A stretch of 64,000 nt of DNA from Buttiauxella gaviniae ATCC 51604 (GCF_001654835.1 NZ_LXEP01000003.1:186001-250000); one strand, 5' to 3'; shown: positions 28,043-37,968, counted from the stretch's first letter. Made by a program: numbers and translations. Notes: generated from the sequence alone by a model not told the origin.

Positions 28043-29362
28043 ATGAGCATGTACCAAAAAATGGTCAATGTGATTGAGCAAAAAGTCACGCCAATGGCAG
28101 GAGCAATGGGCTCTCAGCGCCATGTCATCGCCATTCGCGACGGTTTTATCTCCGCCCTTCCGTTTATGATCATCGGTTCTTTCTTGTTAGTGTTTATCTT
28201 CCCGCCATTCTCGCCAGACAGCAGTTGGACTTTTGCGCGATCATGGCTGAATTTCTCTCTCACCTACCGTGAACAGTTAATGCTGCCGTTTAACCTCAGC
28301 ATGGGCGTGATGACGTTCTTTATTTCCGTCGGCATTGGCGCAAGCCTCGGGAAGCACTATAAGCTCGACCCGATAATGACCGGCTTACTGGCGTTTATGG
28401 CCTTTTTACTGGTCGCCGCACCGTATAAAGACGGGCAGATTTCAACGCAGTACTTCTCTGGCCAGGGCATTTTCACCGCGCTGATCACAGCGATTTACGC
28501 CAGCGAAATGTACGCGTTATTAAAACGCCACAACATCACCATCCGTTTGCCGAAAGAAGTGCCGACAGGCGTTGCGCGCTCATTTGAAATTCTGATTCCG
28601 GTTGTGGTGATTGTTGCCACCCTGCACCCGCTGAATTTATTTATTGAGTCCACCACAGGGATGATTATTCCCGAAGCGATTATGCATCTGCTGGCGCCGT
28701 TAGTATCCGCATCCGACTCGCTGCCTGCGATTTTGATTTCCGTCTTTATTTGCCAGATTTTGTGGTTTGCCGGTATTCATGGTGCGCTTATCGTCACCGG
28801 GATCATGAACCCGTTCTGGATGGCTAACCTTTCCGCTAACCAGACGGCACTTGCGGCGGGAAATGTTCTGCCACATATCTATCTGCAAGGTTTCTGGGAC
28901 CACTATTTGCTGATTGGCGGTGTTGGGTCAACGCTGCCACTAGCATTCTTGCTGTTACGTAGCCGTGCGATTCACCTGCGCACCATCGGCAAAATGGGCG
29001 TGGTGCCTAGCTTCTTTAACATCAACGAACCAATTTTGTTCGGCACACCAATCATCATGAACCCGATGTTCTTCTTACCGTTTACTTTGGTACCAATGAT
29101 TAACGCAACGCTTGCATATATCGCCACAAAATTAGGTTGGGTTGCACAGGTTGTCTCGCTGACGCCGTGGACCACGCCGGCACCTATTGGCGCTTCATGG
29201 GCTGCAAACTGGGCGGTAAGTCCCGTAATCATGTGCCTGATTTGTATGGTCATGTCGGCTGTGATGTATTACCCATTCCTGAAGGCTTACGAACGCACCC
29301 TGCTGAAACAGGATGAAGAACGTAATACGCAGGAAAATGACAGTCCGATTACAGCAAACTGA
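28043..29362 (+). CDS. PTS EIIC permease, lactose/cellobiose (ChbC-like) family
   Basis: Membrane channel component of a sugar phosphotransferase system, 439 residues with about 8-10 membrane segments. ChbC-type features are visible: an N-terminal IRDGFISALPFMIIGS segment, the stretch WFAGIHGALIVTGIMNPFW, and the sugar-binding loop NINEPILFGTPIIMNP. I chose the ATG at 28043 (AAGGA 7 bases upstream); the open frame reaches back to 27974 through the operator. No EIIA or EIIB gene is adjacent, so phosphate must come from components encoded elsewhere. The linked GH1 enzyme suggests an aryl- or beta-glucoside/cellobiose substrate. Confidence 0.9.
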   Translation: MSMYQKMVNVIEQKVTPMAGAMGSQRHVIAIRDGFISALPFMIIGSFLLVFIFPPFSPDSSWTFARSWLNFSLTYREQLMLPFNLSMGVMTFFISVGIGASLGKHYKLDPIMTGLLAFMAFLLVAAPYKDGQISTQYFSGQGIFTALITAIYASEMYALLKRHNITIRLPKEVPTGVARSFEILIPVVVIVATLHPLNLFIESTTGMIIPEAIMHLLAPLVSASDSLPAILISVFICQILWFAGIHGALIVTGIMNPFWMANLSANQTALAAGNVLPHIYLQGFWDHYLLIGGVGSTLPLAFLLLRSRAIHLRTIGKMGVVPSFFNINEPILFGTPIIMNPMFFLPFTLVPMINATLAYIATKLGWVAQVVSLTPWTTPAPIGASWAANWAVSPVIMCLICMVMSAVMYYPFLKAYERTLLKQDEERNTQENDSPITAN

Positions 29363-29412
29363 TATTTTTTATTGCCTGCCCGGATGGCAGGCACGTCAAA
29401 CGAGGAACGAAA

Positions 29413-30804
29413 ATGAAATACGTATTCCCTGATAATTTTTGGTGGGGCAGCGCCAGTTCAGCGCCGCAAACTGAAGGTGAAACGCTCTCTTTTGGCAAGT
29501 CTGCCACCATTTGGGATCAGTGGTTTAAAGAACAACCGACCCGTTTTCATAACGGCGTAGGCCCGGCAGACACCTCCACGTTCTACAAGAACTGGAAGCA
29601 AGATATCGCCCTGCTGAAAGAGCTGAATCACAATACTTTCCGTACCTCAATTTCCTGGGCACGCCTGATCCCTGAAGGGCGCGGCTCGGTAAATCAGGAA
29701 GCGGTGACCTTCTATAATCAGGTTATTGACGAACTGTTGGCGCAGGGAATTAAGCCATTTATCAACCTGTTCCACTTTGATATGCCGATGGTAATGCAGC
29801 AGCAAGGCGGCTGGGAAAACCGTGACGTTGTCACGGCCTATGCAGAATTTGCTAATGTTTGCTTTGAGCTGTTTGGCGACCGCGTGAAGCACTGGTTTAC
29901 TTTCAATGAGCCAGTTGTACCCGTCGAAGGCGGCTATCTGTACGACTTCCATTACCCGAACGTGGTGGATTTCAAACGTGCAGCTACCGTTGCCTACCAC
30001 ACCATGATCGCCCACTCTCTGGCGGTAAAGGCTTATCACGAGCGTAATGACGGCGGCGAAATCGGTATTATCCTCAACCTCACCCCTTCTTACCCACGTT
30101 CGCAAAACCCTGCGGATGTGAAAGCGGCAAACATCGCTGACTTGATGTTTAACCGCAGCTTCCTTGACCCTGCTTTGCGTGGTGAATATCCGCAAGAGTT
30201 GGTGGCCTTGTTGAAAGAGCATGGCCAGTTGCCTGCGTGCCAGCCTGGTGACAAAGAGTTGTTGGCGGCAGGTGTCGTCGATTTACTCGGTATCAACTAC
30301 TACCAGCCGCGCCGCATCAAATGCCGCGATTCACTGGTAAACCCTGACAGCCCGTTCATGCCGGAATGGTTCTTTGAAGCCTACGAAATGCCAGGCCGCA
30401 AAATGAACCCGTATCGCGGCTGGGAAATCTACGAGCAAGGGATTTACGACATTCTCACTAACCTGCGTGAAAATTACGGCAACCCAAATTGCTATATTTC
30501 CGAGAATGGCATGGGCGTTGAAAACGAACAGCGCTTCGACGAGAACGGCCAGATTCAGGATGATTACCGCATTGATTTCGTGCGCGACCACCTGAAATGG
30601 CTGCATAAAGGCATCAGCGAAGGCAGCAATTGCCTCGGCTATCACATGTGGACGTTTATTGATAACTGGTCCTGGTGCAACGCCTATAAAAACCGTTACG
30701 GTTTTGTCTCGTTAAATCTAGAGACACAGCAACGCACCATCAAGAAAAGTGGCGAATGGTACAAAGCAACCGCCGCAGAAAATGGTTTTAACGATCGTAC
30801 GTAA
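29413..30804 (+). CDS. GH1 6-phospho-beta-glucosidase
   Basis: Cytoplasmic glycosidase that hydrolyses the phosphorylated beta-glucoside delivered by the EIIC. It has 463 residues, one (beta/alpha)8 barrel. The acid/base is Glu166 in WFTFNEPVVP and the nucleophile Glu364 in CYISENGMG. The N-terminal signature FPDNFWWGSASSAPQTEG is typical of GH1. It lies 50 bases after the EIIC gene with its own GAGGA ribosome-binding site. Phospho- rather than plain glucosidase is inferred from the PTS neighbour. Confidence 0.92.
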   Translation: MKYVFPDNFWWGSASSAPQTEGETLSFGKSATIWDQWFKEQPTRFHNGVGPADTSTFYKNWKQDIALLKELNHNTFRTSISWARLIPEGRGSVNQEAVTFYNQVIDELLAQGIKPFINLFHFDMPMVMQQQGGWENRDVVTAYAEFANVCFELFGDRVKHWFTFNEPVVPVEGGYLYDFHYPNVVDFKRAATVAYHTMIAHSLAVKAYHERNDGGEIGIILNLTPSYPRSQNPADVKAANIADLMFNRSFLDPALRGEYPQELVALLKEHGQLPACQPGDKELLAAGVVDLLGINYYQPRRIKCRDSLVNPDSPFMPEWFFEAYEMPGRKMNPYRGWEIYEQGIYDILTNLRENYGNPNCYISENGMGVENEQRFDENGQIQDDYRIDFVRDHLKWLHKGISEGSNCLGYHMWTFIDNWSWCNAYKNRYGFVSLNLETQQRTIKKSGEWYKATAAENGFNDRT

Positions 30805-30860
30805 TCTCCGCATACGGGCCGCGAGGCCCGTTTCTGGCTGAGAAGCGGGAAACTCACACC

Positions 30861-31784
30861 ATGTCGAATATTAATGATGTAGCACGCCTGGCGCAGGTTT
30901 CTAAAGCAACCGTTTCGCGTGTTTTAAGCGGCAGTCGCGGCGTGAAAGAAGAGAGTCGTCAGGCCGTTTTACGTGCGGCAGAAATACTTAACTACAAGCC
31001 GAATGCTATCGCTCAATCTTTGAGTTCCCAGTCAACCAATTGCATTGGCGTTATCTGCGCAACCGAACATATTCAGCAGTCAACGGGTTATCTGCAGGCA
31101 CTTGAGAAACAGCTTAATCAGCATCAGAAACATTTGTTGTTACGCTTTGCCAATGACCATGACAGTGTGGCCCAGGCAGCTCAGGAGCTTTCAAATGGGT
31201 TATGTGATGCATTAGTGGTGGTGGGCGCTCGTTTTCCGTTACCGGAACTTGATGACGAAATCATGTTGATTGATTGCCTGAGCGGTTCACATAACCTCAG
31301 TATCCAGTGTGACCATATTTTTGCTGCCGAAACGGCAGTGCATTATTTATGTAATCAAAAGCGGCGACAAATCGCTTTGATTAACTTTGCCAGTGGTGAA
31401 GCGGCAGCGCTCACACTTGAAGGTTATCATCAGGCGCTTCACAACCATGTGGTGCCCTTCAACCGCCAACTGGTGATTGACGATGAATCATCGGTGCGCA
31501 TTGCGTTACAACGCTTGATAAACCGTGGAGTGAAGTTTTCTGCGCTGCTGGTCACCGATGATACGCAGGCGCAAGAAGCAGTGATGATGCTCAATCAATA
31601 CCAGTTAAAAGTACCTGAGCAGGTGATGGTGTTCAGTCTTGACGGCTCAACCCGAATGCCTGGTTCGAATGCTATTCCCGCAATTAAATATCCGCTGGAG
31701 AGTATTGCCCGTCGGGCGGTAGAGTTGTTGCTTGGTGAACGGCATACCAGTGATTTGGTGCGCGGAAGTTTGTTGATTGCTTAA
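30861..31784 (+). CDS. LacI-family repressor of the beta-glucoside operon
   Basis: DNA-binding regulator of 307 residues: a LacI helix-turn-helix (NINDVARLAQVSKATVSRVLSG), a hinge (KPNAIAQSLSSQ) and a periplasmic-binding-type domain that is somewhat short for the family (about 330). It is the third gene of the operon, 56 bases downstream of the GH1 gene, so it is probably autoregulated through the palindrome at 27975. AscG-like regulators have this arrangement with PTS/glucosidase genes. Confidence 0.88.
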   Translation: MSNINDVARLAQVSKATVSRVLSGSRGVKEESRQAVLRAAEILNYKPNAIAQSLSSQSTNCIGVICATEHIQQSTGYLQALEKQLNQHQKHLLLRFANDHDSVAQAAQELSNGLCDALVVVGARFPLPELDDEIMLIDCLSGSHNLSIQCDHIFAAETAVHYLCNQKRRQIALINFASGEAAALTLEGYHQALHNHVVPFNRQLVIDDESSVRIALQRLINRGVKFSALLVTDDTQAQEAVMMLNQYQLKVPEQVMVFSLDGSTRMPGSNAIPAIKYPLESIARRAVELLLGERHTSDLVRGSLLIA

Positions 31785-31788
31785 CACA

Positions 31789-31862
31789 GTCGGATGTCGC
31801 TTACGCTAACCCGACCTAACGCTCGAAACTGTAGGGTGGATAAGCCGTAGGCGTAATCCACC
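31789..31862. repeat. REP/BIME-type repeat pair
   Basis: Two palindromic units in the LacI-ribC gap: GTCGGATGTCGCTTACGC...CCCGACCT (31790-31817) and GTAGGGTGGATAAGCCG...TAATCCACC (31831-31862). Both have the bulged stem form of enterobacterial REP sequences. They lie between convergent genes and may act in mRNA stabilisation or termination. Confidence 0.7.
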
Positions 31863-31871
31863 GTTTCAACC

Positions 31872-32513
31872 TCACGCCTTCGGTAGTAACGCATCCAAAG
31901 TCGCTTCACGCTGTGCCAGCACGCGCTCAACGGTATCTACAATTGCCTGGGTTTGCGGGTCAATTTCGATATTAATACGATTGCCAAGTTTCTTGCTGCC
32001 AAGCGTGGTGCGTTCAAGCGTTTCAGGAATTAAATGCACGCAGAAACGCGATGCTGTCACTTCACCCACCGTCAGGCTAATACCATCAATGCCGATATAT
32101 CCTTTATGCAGGATATATTTCATCAACGTTTTATCGCGCATTTTAAACCAGATTTGGCGGTTATTTTCTGAAGTTAAAATTTTCGCCACTTCAGCGGTGG
32201 TCATAATATGACCGGACATAAGATGCCCGCCGATTTCATCATTAAATTTGGCAGCGCGCTCAACGTTGACACTGTCGCCCACCACTAGCTCGCCGAGATT
32301 GGTGATGCGCAGCGTCTCTTTCATAAGATCAAAGCTGACGTGGTTGCCATTGATTTCTGTGACCGTCAAACAACAGCCGTTGTGCGCAACCGACGCCCCT
32401 GTTTCAAGGCCAGGTAACATCGCGTCGGGCATTTCAATGACGTGCGTACGGAAGTTAGGTTTCTCATCAATGGAGACCAGGGTTGCAGTGCCCTGCACAA
32501 TACCTGTAAACAT
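31872..32513 (-). CDS. ribC: Riboflavin synthase alpha subunit
   Basis: Catalyses dismutation of two 6,7-dimethyl-8-ribityllumazine molecules to riboflavin; trimeric. It has 213 residues, as in E. coli, with two homologous barrel domains ([12 protein letters not shown] and [12 protein letters not shown] starts; [11 protein letters not shown] and [11 protein letters not shown] signatures). It is divergent from mdtK as in E. coli. No FMN riboswitch is visible upstream. Confidence 0.97.
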   Translation of the reverse strand: MFTGIVQGTATLVSIDEKPNFRTHVIEMPDAMLPGLETGASVAHNGCCLTVTEINGNHVSFDLMKETLRITNLGELVVGDSVNVERAAKFNDEIGGHLMSGHIMTTAEVAKILTSENNRQIWFKMRDKTLMKYILHKGYIGIDGISLTVGEVTASRFCVHLIPETLERTTLGSKKLGNRINIEIDPQTQAIVDTVERVLAQREATLDALLPKA

Positions 32514-32739
32514 CGTAAAGCTCCTGGTAATAATTTGGCGGCTGATAATGTGTAATACATCACTTTAACAGTTGGAAAAAATGCTTACCAGCTATCCGCA
32601 CTACCCCACCATTATTTGGCTGGCGTATTCGTTTTCTGCCGCTACAATAGTCAGGCTAATTCCCCTGCGATTCCTATTTTTCTGCCATTTCTGGCGGTCT
32701 TGCTGTCTTTCTAATAACTAAAAATATTCAGGTGTTCAA

Positions 32740-34113
32740 ATGCAGAAGTACATAGTTGAAGCCCGCCAGTTACTCGCACTGGCGATACCCGTGATCCTCG
32801 CGCAGATTGCACAAACCTCAATGGGTTTTGTCGATACCGTGATGGCCGGTGGCTACAGCGCAACCGATATGGCCGCTGTGGCAATCGGTACATCCATCTG
32901 GCTACCCGCCATTCTCTTTGGTCATGGCTTGTTAATGGCGCTGACGCCTACCGTCGCGCAACTCAACGGTTCAGGCCGTCGTGAGCGTATTGCTCACCAG
33001 ATTCGCCAGGGCTTCTGGTTGGCGGGATTTGTCTCGGCGCTGATCATGATTGTCCTGTGGAATGCGGGCCATATCATTCATGCGATGAAAAATATCGACC
33101 CAGAACTTGCCGATAAAGCCGTGGGTTATTTACGCGCGCTGCTGTGGGGCGTCCCTGGTTATTTGTTCTTCCAGGTTGCCCGTAACCAATGTGAAGGGCT
33201 GGCAAAAACCAAACCCGGTATGGTGATGGGCTTTATTGGTCTGTTGGTCAATATTCCGGTCAACTACATCTTTATTTACGGCCACTTTGGCATGCCAGAA
33301 CTCGGCGGTGTAGGTTGCGGTGTAGCAACAGCTGCGGTGTATTGGGTGATGTTTTTCTTCATGATTTCTTATGTGCGAAAAGCGCGCTCAATGCGCGATT
33401 TGAAATTGCCTAAAGGCTTTATCAAGCCCGACTGGAAAGTAATATATCGCCTGACCCAACTGGGCCTGCCGATTGCCCTGGCTCTGTTCTTTGAAGTGAC
33501 ACTGTTTGCGGTTGTCGCACTGCTGGTCGCACCGTTGGGGATTGTTGACGTTGCAGGTCACCAGATAGCTCTGAACTTCAGCTCGCTGATGTTCGTTTTG
33601 CCGATGTCACTTTCAGCGGCAGTCACTATCCGCGTGGGCTTCCGTCTGGGCCAAGGTTCAACACTCGATGCGCAAACCGCCGCCTGGACAGGTATTGGTG
33701 TTGGTATGTGCATGGCAACCCTCACGGCTATCTTCACCATCGTGATGCGTGAACACATCGCCCTGCTCTACAACAGCAATCCGGAAGTTGTCGCGCTGGC
33801 TGCGCACCTGATGTTACTGGCGGCGGTTTACCAGCTTTCCGATTCCGTGCAGGTTATCGGCAGCGGTGTGCTACGTGGTTATAAAGATACACGCTCCATT
33901 TTCTTTATAACGTTTATCGCCTACTGGGTGCTGGGATTGCCAAGCGGCTATATTCTTGCACTCACTGATTGGGTTGTTGAACCGATGGGGCCAGCAGGAT
34001 TCTGGACCGGCTTTATCATCGGTCTAACGTCTGCTGCGATTATGATGATGCTGCGGATGCGTTGGTTGCAACGTCAGCCTTCAATCACTATTTTGCAGCG
34101 CGCCGCACGATAA
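32740..34113 (+). CDS. mdtK: Multidrug efflux MATE transporter MdtK (NorM)
   Basis: Sodium- or proton-coupled multidrug exporter of 457 residues, identical in length to E. coli MdtK. Twelve membrane segments form two MATE halves; typical stretches are [21 protein letters not shown] in the first helix and [19 protein letters not shown] in the second half. It exports fluoroquinolones, cationic dyes and dipeptides in relatives. A strong terminator follows. Confidence 0.97.
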   Translation: MQKYIVEARQLLALAIPVILAQIAQTSMGFVDTVMAGGYSATDMAAVAIGTSIWLPAILFGHGLLMALTPTVAQLNGSGRRERIAHQIRQGFWLAGFVSALIMIVLWNAGHIIHAMKNIDPELADKAVGYLRALLWGVPGYLFFQVARNQCEGLAKTKPGMVMGFIGLLVNIPVNYIFIYGHFGMPELGGVGCGVATAAVYWVMFFFMISYVRKARSMRDLKLPKGFIKPDWKVIYRLTQLGLPIALALFFEVTLFAVVALLVAPLGIVDVAGHQIALNFSSLMFVLPMSLSAAVTIRVGFRLGQGSTLDAQTAAWTGIGVGMCMATLTAIFTIVMREHIALLYNSNPEVVALAAHLMLLAAVYQLSDSVQVIGSGVLRGYKDTRSIFFITFIAYWVLGLPSGYILALTDWVVEPMGPAGFWTGFIIGLTSAAIMMMLRMRWLQRQPSITILQRAAR

Positions 34114-34118
34114 ACCCG

Positions 34119-34146
34119 AATAGCCGCCGTTTTGGCGGCTATTTTT
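34119..34146 (+). terminator. Terminator of mdtK
   Basis: Ten-base stem AATAGCCGCC/GGCGGCTATT with loop GTTTT, extended into a T run. Confidence 0.9.
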
Positions 34147-34209
34147 CCAGCGGGTTGCACAGATGCGCAGCAAACGAGTGAAATATGGAAGAAAATTGTG
34201 GTTTAAAGC

Positions 34210-34238
34210 TTGCAAGGCTCAGGGGCTGCCGCTAATAT
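34210..34238 (+). promoter_or_regulatory. Promoter of the tRNA-Val pair
   Basis: TTGCAA (-35), 17-base spacer, TAATAT (-10), followed by the GC-rich discriminator TCGTCCCCG typical of stringently controlled stable-RNA promoters. It lies 28 bases upstream of the first tRNA. Confidence 0.75.
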
Positions 34239-34266
34239 TCGTCCCCGTTGTCACAGACAACACAGT

Positions 34267-34343
34267 GCGTCCGTAGCTCAGTTGGTTAGAGCACTACCTT
34301 GACATGGTAGGGGTCGGTGGTTCGAGTCCACTCGGACGCACCA
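34267..34343 (+). tRNA. valV: tRNA-Val (GAC)
   Basis: 77-base cloverleaf from GCGTCCGTAGCTCAG to CGGACGCACCA with encoded CCA. The anticodon loop CTTGACATG gives GAC (valine codons GUC/GUU). T-loop GGTTCGAGTCC is intact. The anticodon stem is CTACC/GGTAG. Confidence 0.97.
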
Positions 34344-34369
34344 TTCTAAGTTTTACCGCAACAAACAGT

Positions 34370-34446
34370 GCGTCCGTAGCTCAGTTGGTTAGAGCACCAC
34401 CTTGACATGGTGGGGGTCGGTGGTTCGAGTCCACTCGGACGCACCA
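34370..34446 (+). tRNA. valW: tRNA-Val (GAC), second copy
   Basis: Identical to the first copy except for one compensated base pair in the anticodon stem (CCACC/GGTGG). It is 26 bases after the first and co-transcribed with it. The 291 bases downstream, to 34737, contain no supported gene; a weak AGCCT/GGGCT hairpin followed by five T residues near 34655-34680 might terminate the transcript. Confidence 0.97.
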
Positions 34447-34737
34447 TTCATAAAGAAACATTCAAAGCTTTATCTCTCCAGTCATAAAATCCTAACTAAT
34501 CCAGCTATATTTCGACTGCTCTACTCAATTCCTATTAAAAGTCTTTTCTTTGTATCTATGATTTTTGTTGCTTACCAGGGCAATGAAGACAATGTGTTAC
34601 TAATGCTCCAGGCAACATTCACAAGATGACTAAATGAGGCTGGAGCCAAAAGACAGCCTGATTGGGCTACCCTTTTTGTTTAATCAACACGTAGCGGTTG
34701 AGTAGTTGATTCAGATGCATATCAGTCTGAGTGGTCA

Positions 34738-35076
34738 ATGCCTGTGATGGAGTCTCATCAAGCATTCGTCACCGGGCCGGAAGGTCAGACTGCAATGGCC
34801 AAACTGACAGGTTATATGCCAGGAAACAAAATTGCCGTTGAGAAAGCTGAACTGCTCGGTAGCTTTTACGCATCCCACCCGAATCATAGTACCAGCCTGA
34901 AACAGGTGCCAGTATTAGGCGAGTGGACGTCGTTTCCGGGCGAAAATGCACTAAAAATTATTGAAGTGATTAAAGACCACACCGAAGCGTTAGTGACTGC
35001 GCGCTACGGTGCCACTGAGACAATGCCAAAACTGGTTCAGGATGTTAATAACTTGATGCCTGCCCAATGTAAGTAG
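34738..35076 (+). pseudogene. C-terminal remnant of an ABC sugar-type solute-binding protein
   Basis: Only the last 112 or so residues of a family 1 extracellular solute-binding protein (usual length about 420-440) remain: FVTGPEGQTAMAKLTGYMPGN, then LKQVPVLGEWTSFPGENALKI and a C-terminal helix ending NLMPAQCK. There is no signal peptide, no good ribosome-binding site and no permease gene nearby; an in-frame stop lies shortly upstream. It still has a strong terminator. It is probably the scar of a deletion or recombination next to the tRNA genes. Confidence 0.75.
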
Positions 35077-35080
35077 CTGT

Positions 35081-35112
35081 TTAATTCCGCCAGGCACCCC
35101 TGGCGGAATTAA
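35081..35112 (+). terminator. Long-stem terminator after the remnant
   Basis: Thirteen-base stem TTAATTCCGCCAG/CTGGCGGAATTAA with loop GCACCC, 5 bases after the stop. The 218 bases from here to phoX hold only a TGATGGT/ACCATCA hairpin (35223-35247), which could end phoX on the minus strand. Confidence 0.7.
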
Positions 35113-35330
35113 TTGTGTATGGGCGTACTGATGGATTCAACGCCCCGGGCCATGCGCACAACCAAGATAAGCCTAACTACCTTATAGAGAAGTGGTTTTA
35201 ACAAAACAACTTATAAAAGCACTGATGGTCAGCCCTGAAAACCATCACTGTATATCTTGTTATCCCCTCACCTTTTCTTCAGGCTTTGAGCAAAACATCC
35301 CTGTTCCGCTCAACTGTAGAGGCTATTTTG

Positions 35331-37298
35331 TTAGCTACCGATAATTCCACCATCAGCTTTAACAATAACCACCGAGGAAGATCGTGGGCGACTGTTTTTA
35401 TCACCATCAGGCCAAGTGGAGACGGCAGTCGGGTTTGCCGGATCGCTGATATCGTCACCAGGTTCACCGGGGTGTTGAATATTAATAAACAGCGTGCGGT
35501 TATCTGGAGTAAAGGCGATGCCAGTTATCTCACAGCCACACGGCCCGGTGAGGAAACGACGATATTCGTTGGTACCTGGAACAGTGGCGAGCATCTGGTT
35601 GTTGCCCATTCCCTCATAGGCTTTTTTGTTGATGGTGCTGGAGGAGACATCAGTCTGAATCCACAGAACGCCGCGATGGTCGAAAGATAACCCATCTGCA
35701 CTACCAAACTCTGCCCCCTTCATTGAGCCTTTGGTTTTCTCATCTGCGCTATCCGGCTTGCCGCCTAGCACCAGGATATCCCACTTGAAGGCGGTTGATG
35801 CAGAGTCACCGTTCTCTTCCGTCCAGTGCATGATGTGGCCGTAGACATTATTGGCGCGCGGGTTGGCGGCATCGACAGGTGCTTTGCCCTCCTTGCCTCG
35901 GTCACTATTGTTGGTCAAGGTGCAATAAACACTGCCCGTTGCGTGCGAGTCGACCGCAATCCACTCAGGGCGGTCCATTTTTGTGGCACCAACGGCATCA
36001 GCAGCGAGACGCGTTTTAATCAGCAACTCACCCTGACTGGCAAATCCCTTGGTTTCATCAAGGCCCGATTGCCCGTATACCAGCGGCAGCCAGGTGCCAC
36101 TACCATCGTCATTGAATTGCGCCACATACAGCGTCCCTTCAGAGAGCAGGTCCATGGCGGCATCTCGCAGGCTCGCATCATATTGATTTTTGGAAATGAA
36201 CTTATAGATGTATTCGAATTTCTGATCATCACCCATGTAAGCAACTACACGGTTATCCGCCGCCAGGGTAATCGCAGCGCCTTCATGCTTAAAGCGCCCT
36301 AATGCCGTGTGTTTACGTGGAGTCGATGACGGATTATAAGGGTCGATTTCTACCACCCAGCCGAAACGGTTAGGCTCATTAGGCGTTGCATCTACGCTAA
36401 AGCGCGGATCGACTTCGTTCCAGCGGTAGGATTCATCGCTGTCGCTAATGCCATAACGCTTTTCAAGGGCATTTGGCGCCGCTTTTTTAACGAATATATC
36501 TGACCAGTTTTCTTCGCAAGTCAGGTAAGTGCCCCAAGGTGTATGGCCGTTGGCACAATTTTGCATAGTACCAAGCACTTTTTGCCCCTGCGGATCGTCC
36601 GCAGTTTTCATTAATTCATGATTTTTGGCAGGCCCAGTGAGGGTCATCGGTGTATTGACAGTAATACGACGCGCAAACTCAGAAGGACGAACCACGCTCC
36701 AGTTATCGCCCTCTTTTTTCACTTCAATAACCGAAATGCCCATTGCATTTTGGCCCTTGCGCACTTTATCCAGATTCCAGTTCGCCACACCGTCTTTAAA
36801 CAGCAAACCGTTGTCGATGTATTCGTGGTTCATCGCCAGTAAACCGTGATTCGGCTCGGTTCCTCCCTGCGGCAAACTAAACCATGCCATACCATCGTGG
36901 TGCATTCCCGCCTGAGCGGCCTGTTCATCAGTAGTGTTACTGCCATCGGTTTTAAATTCCGGCAGGTTACCCTTTAAACCTACGGCGTCTCCCCAGCGGT
37001 AAAATGGTCGCGCGATGTAGCCTTCCGGCACCCGCACGGTATCATCCGTTGAAACTTCAATACTGGTAAAACCAAGGGAAGAAGGACGTGCCAGAGCCGT
37101 TTCTACGGCCCATGCAGCTTGGGATTTTAGCAACGTCGGGAAGGCTACTACGGCGCCCGCGACTGCCCCCATTTGCAGGAATCGGCGCCGGCTCAAATAC
37201 GCACTGGCAACATCTGAAAAAACGGGGTTGGTGCTGCGGTTGCTGATTTCGTCGTTGTGTTCCTGTTTAAACAACGGCTTAAGAGGTCTGCTCATCAT
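35331..37298 (-). CDS. phoX: PhoX-family (DUF839) phosphatase, Tat-exported
   Basis: Calcium/iron-dependent alkaline phosphatase family that releases phosphate from esters in the periplasm; 655 residues. A twin-arginine signal SRRRFLQMGA is at 36-45. The family blocks NCANGHTPWGTYLTCEENW (iron-ligand Cys region), GSADGLSFDHRGVLWIQTD and CGCEITGIAFTPD...IQHPGE are all present. A Pho box lies upstream. Two adjacent ATG codons (37298, 37295) are possible; AAGGA is 4 and 7 bases away. It is absent from E. coli K-12 at this place, so it belongs to the accessory region. Confidence 0.9.
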   Translation of the reverse strand: MMSRPLKPLFKQEHNDEISNRSTNPVFSDVASAYLSRRRFLQMGAVAGAVVAFPTLLKSQAAWAVETALARPSSLGFTSIEVSTDDTVRVPEGYIARPFYRWGDAVGLKGNLPEFKTDGSNTTDEQAAQAGMHHDGMAWFSLPQGGTEPNHGLLAMNHEYIDNGLLFKDGVANWNLDKVRKGQNAMGISVIEVKKEGDNWSVVRPSEFARRITVNTPMTLTGPAKNHELMKTADDPQGQKVLGTMQNCANGHTPWGTYLTCEENWSDIFVKKAAPNALEKRYGISDSDESYRWNEVDPRFSVDATPNEPNRFGWVVEIDPYNPSSTPRKHTALGRFKHEGAAITLAADNRVVAYMGDDQKFEYIYKFISKNQYDASLRDAAMDLLSEGTLYVAQFNDDGSGTWLPLVYGQSGLDETKGFASQGELLIKTRLAADAVGATKMDRPEWIAVDSHATGSVYCTLTNNSDRGKEGKAPVDAANPRANNVYGHIMHWTEENGDSASTAFKWDILVLGGKPDSADEKTKGSMKGAEFGSADGLSFDHRGVLWIQTDVSSSTINKKAYEGMGNNQMLATVPGTNEYRRFLTGPCGCEITGIAFTPDNRTLFINIQHPGEPGDDISDPANPTAVSTWPDGDKNSRPRSSSVVIVKADGGIIGS

Positions 37299-37346
37299 GG
37301 CTTCCTTTCGATATTGTTATCAGAAGTGAGCAGTGTAAGAAGGTTT

Positions 37347-37365
37347 TGTTACACATTTATAACAG
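37347..37365 (-). promoter_or_regulatory. Pho box of phoX
   Basis: On the minus strand CTGTTATAAATGTGTAACA matches 16 of 19 positions of the PhoB pattern CTGTCATAAATCTGTCACA. After 9 bases comes TACACT (37332-37337) as -10, the usual PhoB-promoter geometry. The rest of the interval to 37968 is AT-rich, with no gene seen; it must hold the pilus operon promoter. Confidence 0.7.
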
Positions 37366-37968
37366 CATGAGAAGGTCCTGGTTGTTTGATTACCTATGAA
37401 CAAACATCCAGTAGTCATGTCACCACCCTGTAACAGGCTTAATGTTTTTCGATTACTGTTTGATTATTTTTAATAGTGAAATTTAATGTCTGGGCCGAAG
37501 TTTTAGCTTTATTTCTTTTTCAAACAACCGAATAATTTCGGTCGCATCACCATATATTAACCTCAATCATGTGAGCAGTTTGCCACCATAAATACCTCAT
37601 GCATTCCCATTTCAATAATCCTGATCTTGAGCTATTGTTTTATCAAAATAAAAAATATCCTTCTGAATTAGAAAGTTAACAAACCACATATCATTTACCT
37701 TTGTGATTGTTTGCACCTGAAATTATTCTATTATTGCTAATTTTTATATCCCGCATCTCAGGTCGAAATGACTTATAGCAGACTTTCCTGCATGTAATTA
37801 TCAAACTCGCCTAATAAAACTTAAAGTGCGTATCTGATCATATTAAAAAACTTAATGCATCCCGAAATTGGCATAAAAATGCACCTGATCCTATGGTTTT
37901 AATAGACATGCGACATTCATCCGTATGCATTATTGACAAACCGCAGGTATCTGAATAGGTGCAAAGAT

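Noticed and set aside
32514..32739. FMN riboswitch between ribC and mdtK
   Set aside because: The conserved RFN-element motifs are not visible in this 226-base gap.
34402..34629. 75-residue open frame starting inside the second tRNA
   Set aside because: Begins within valW, lacks a ribosome-binding site and resembles no protein; treated as non-coding.
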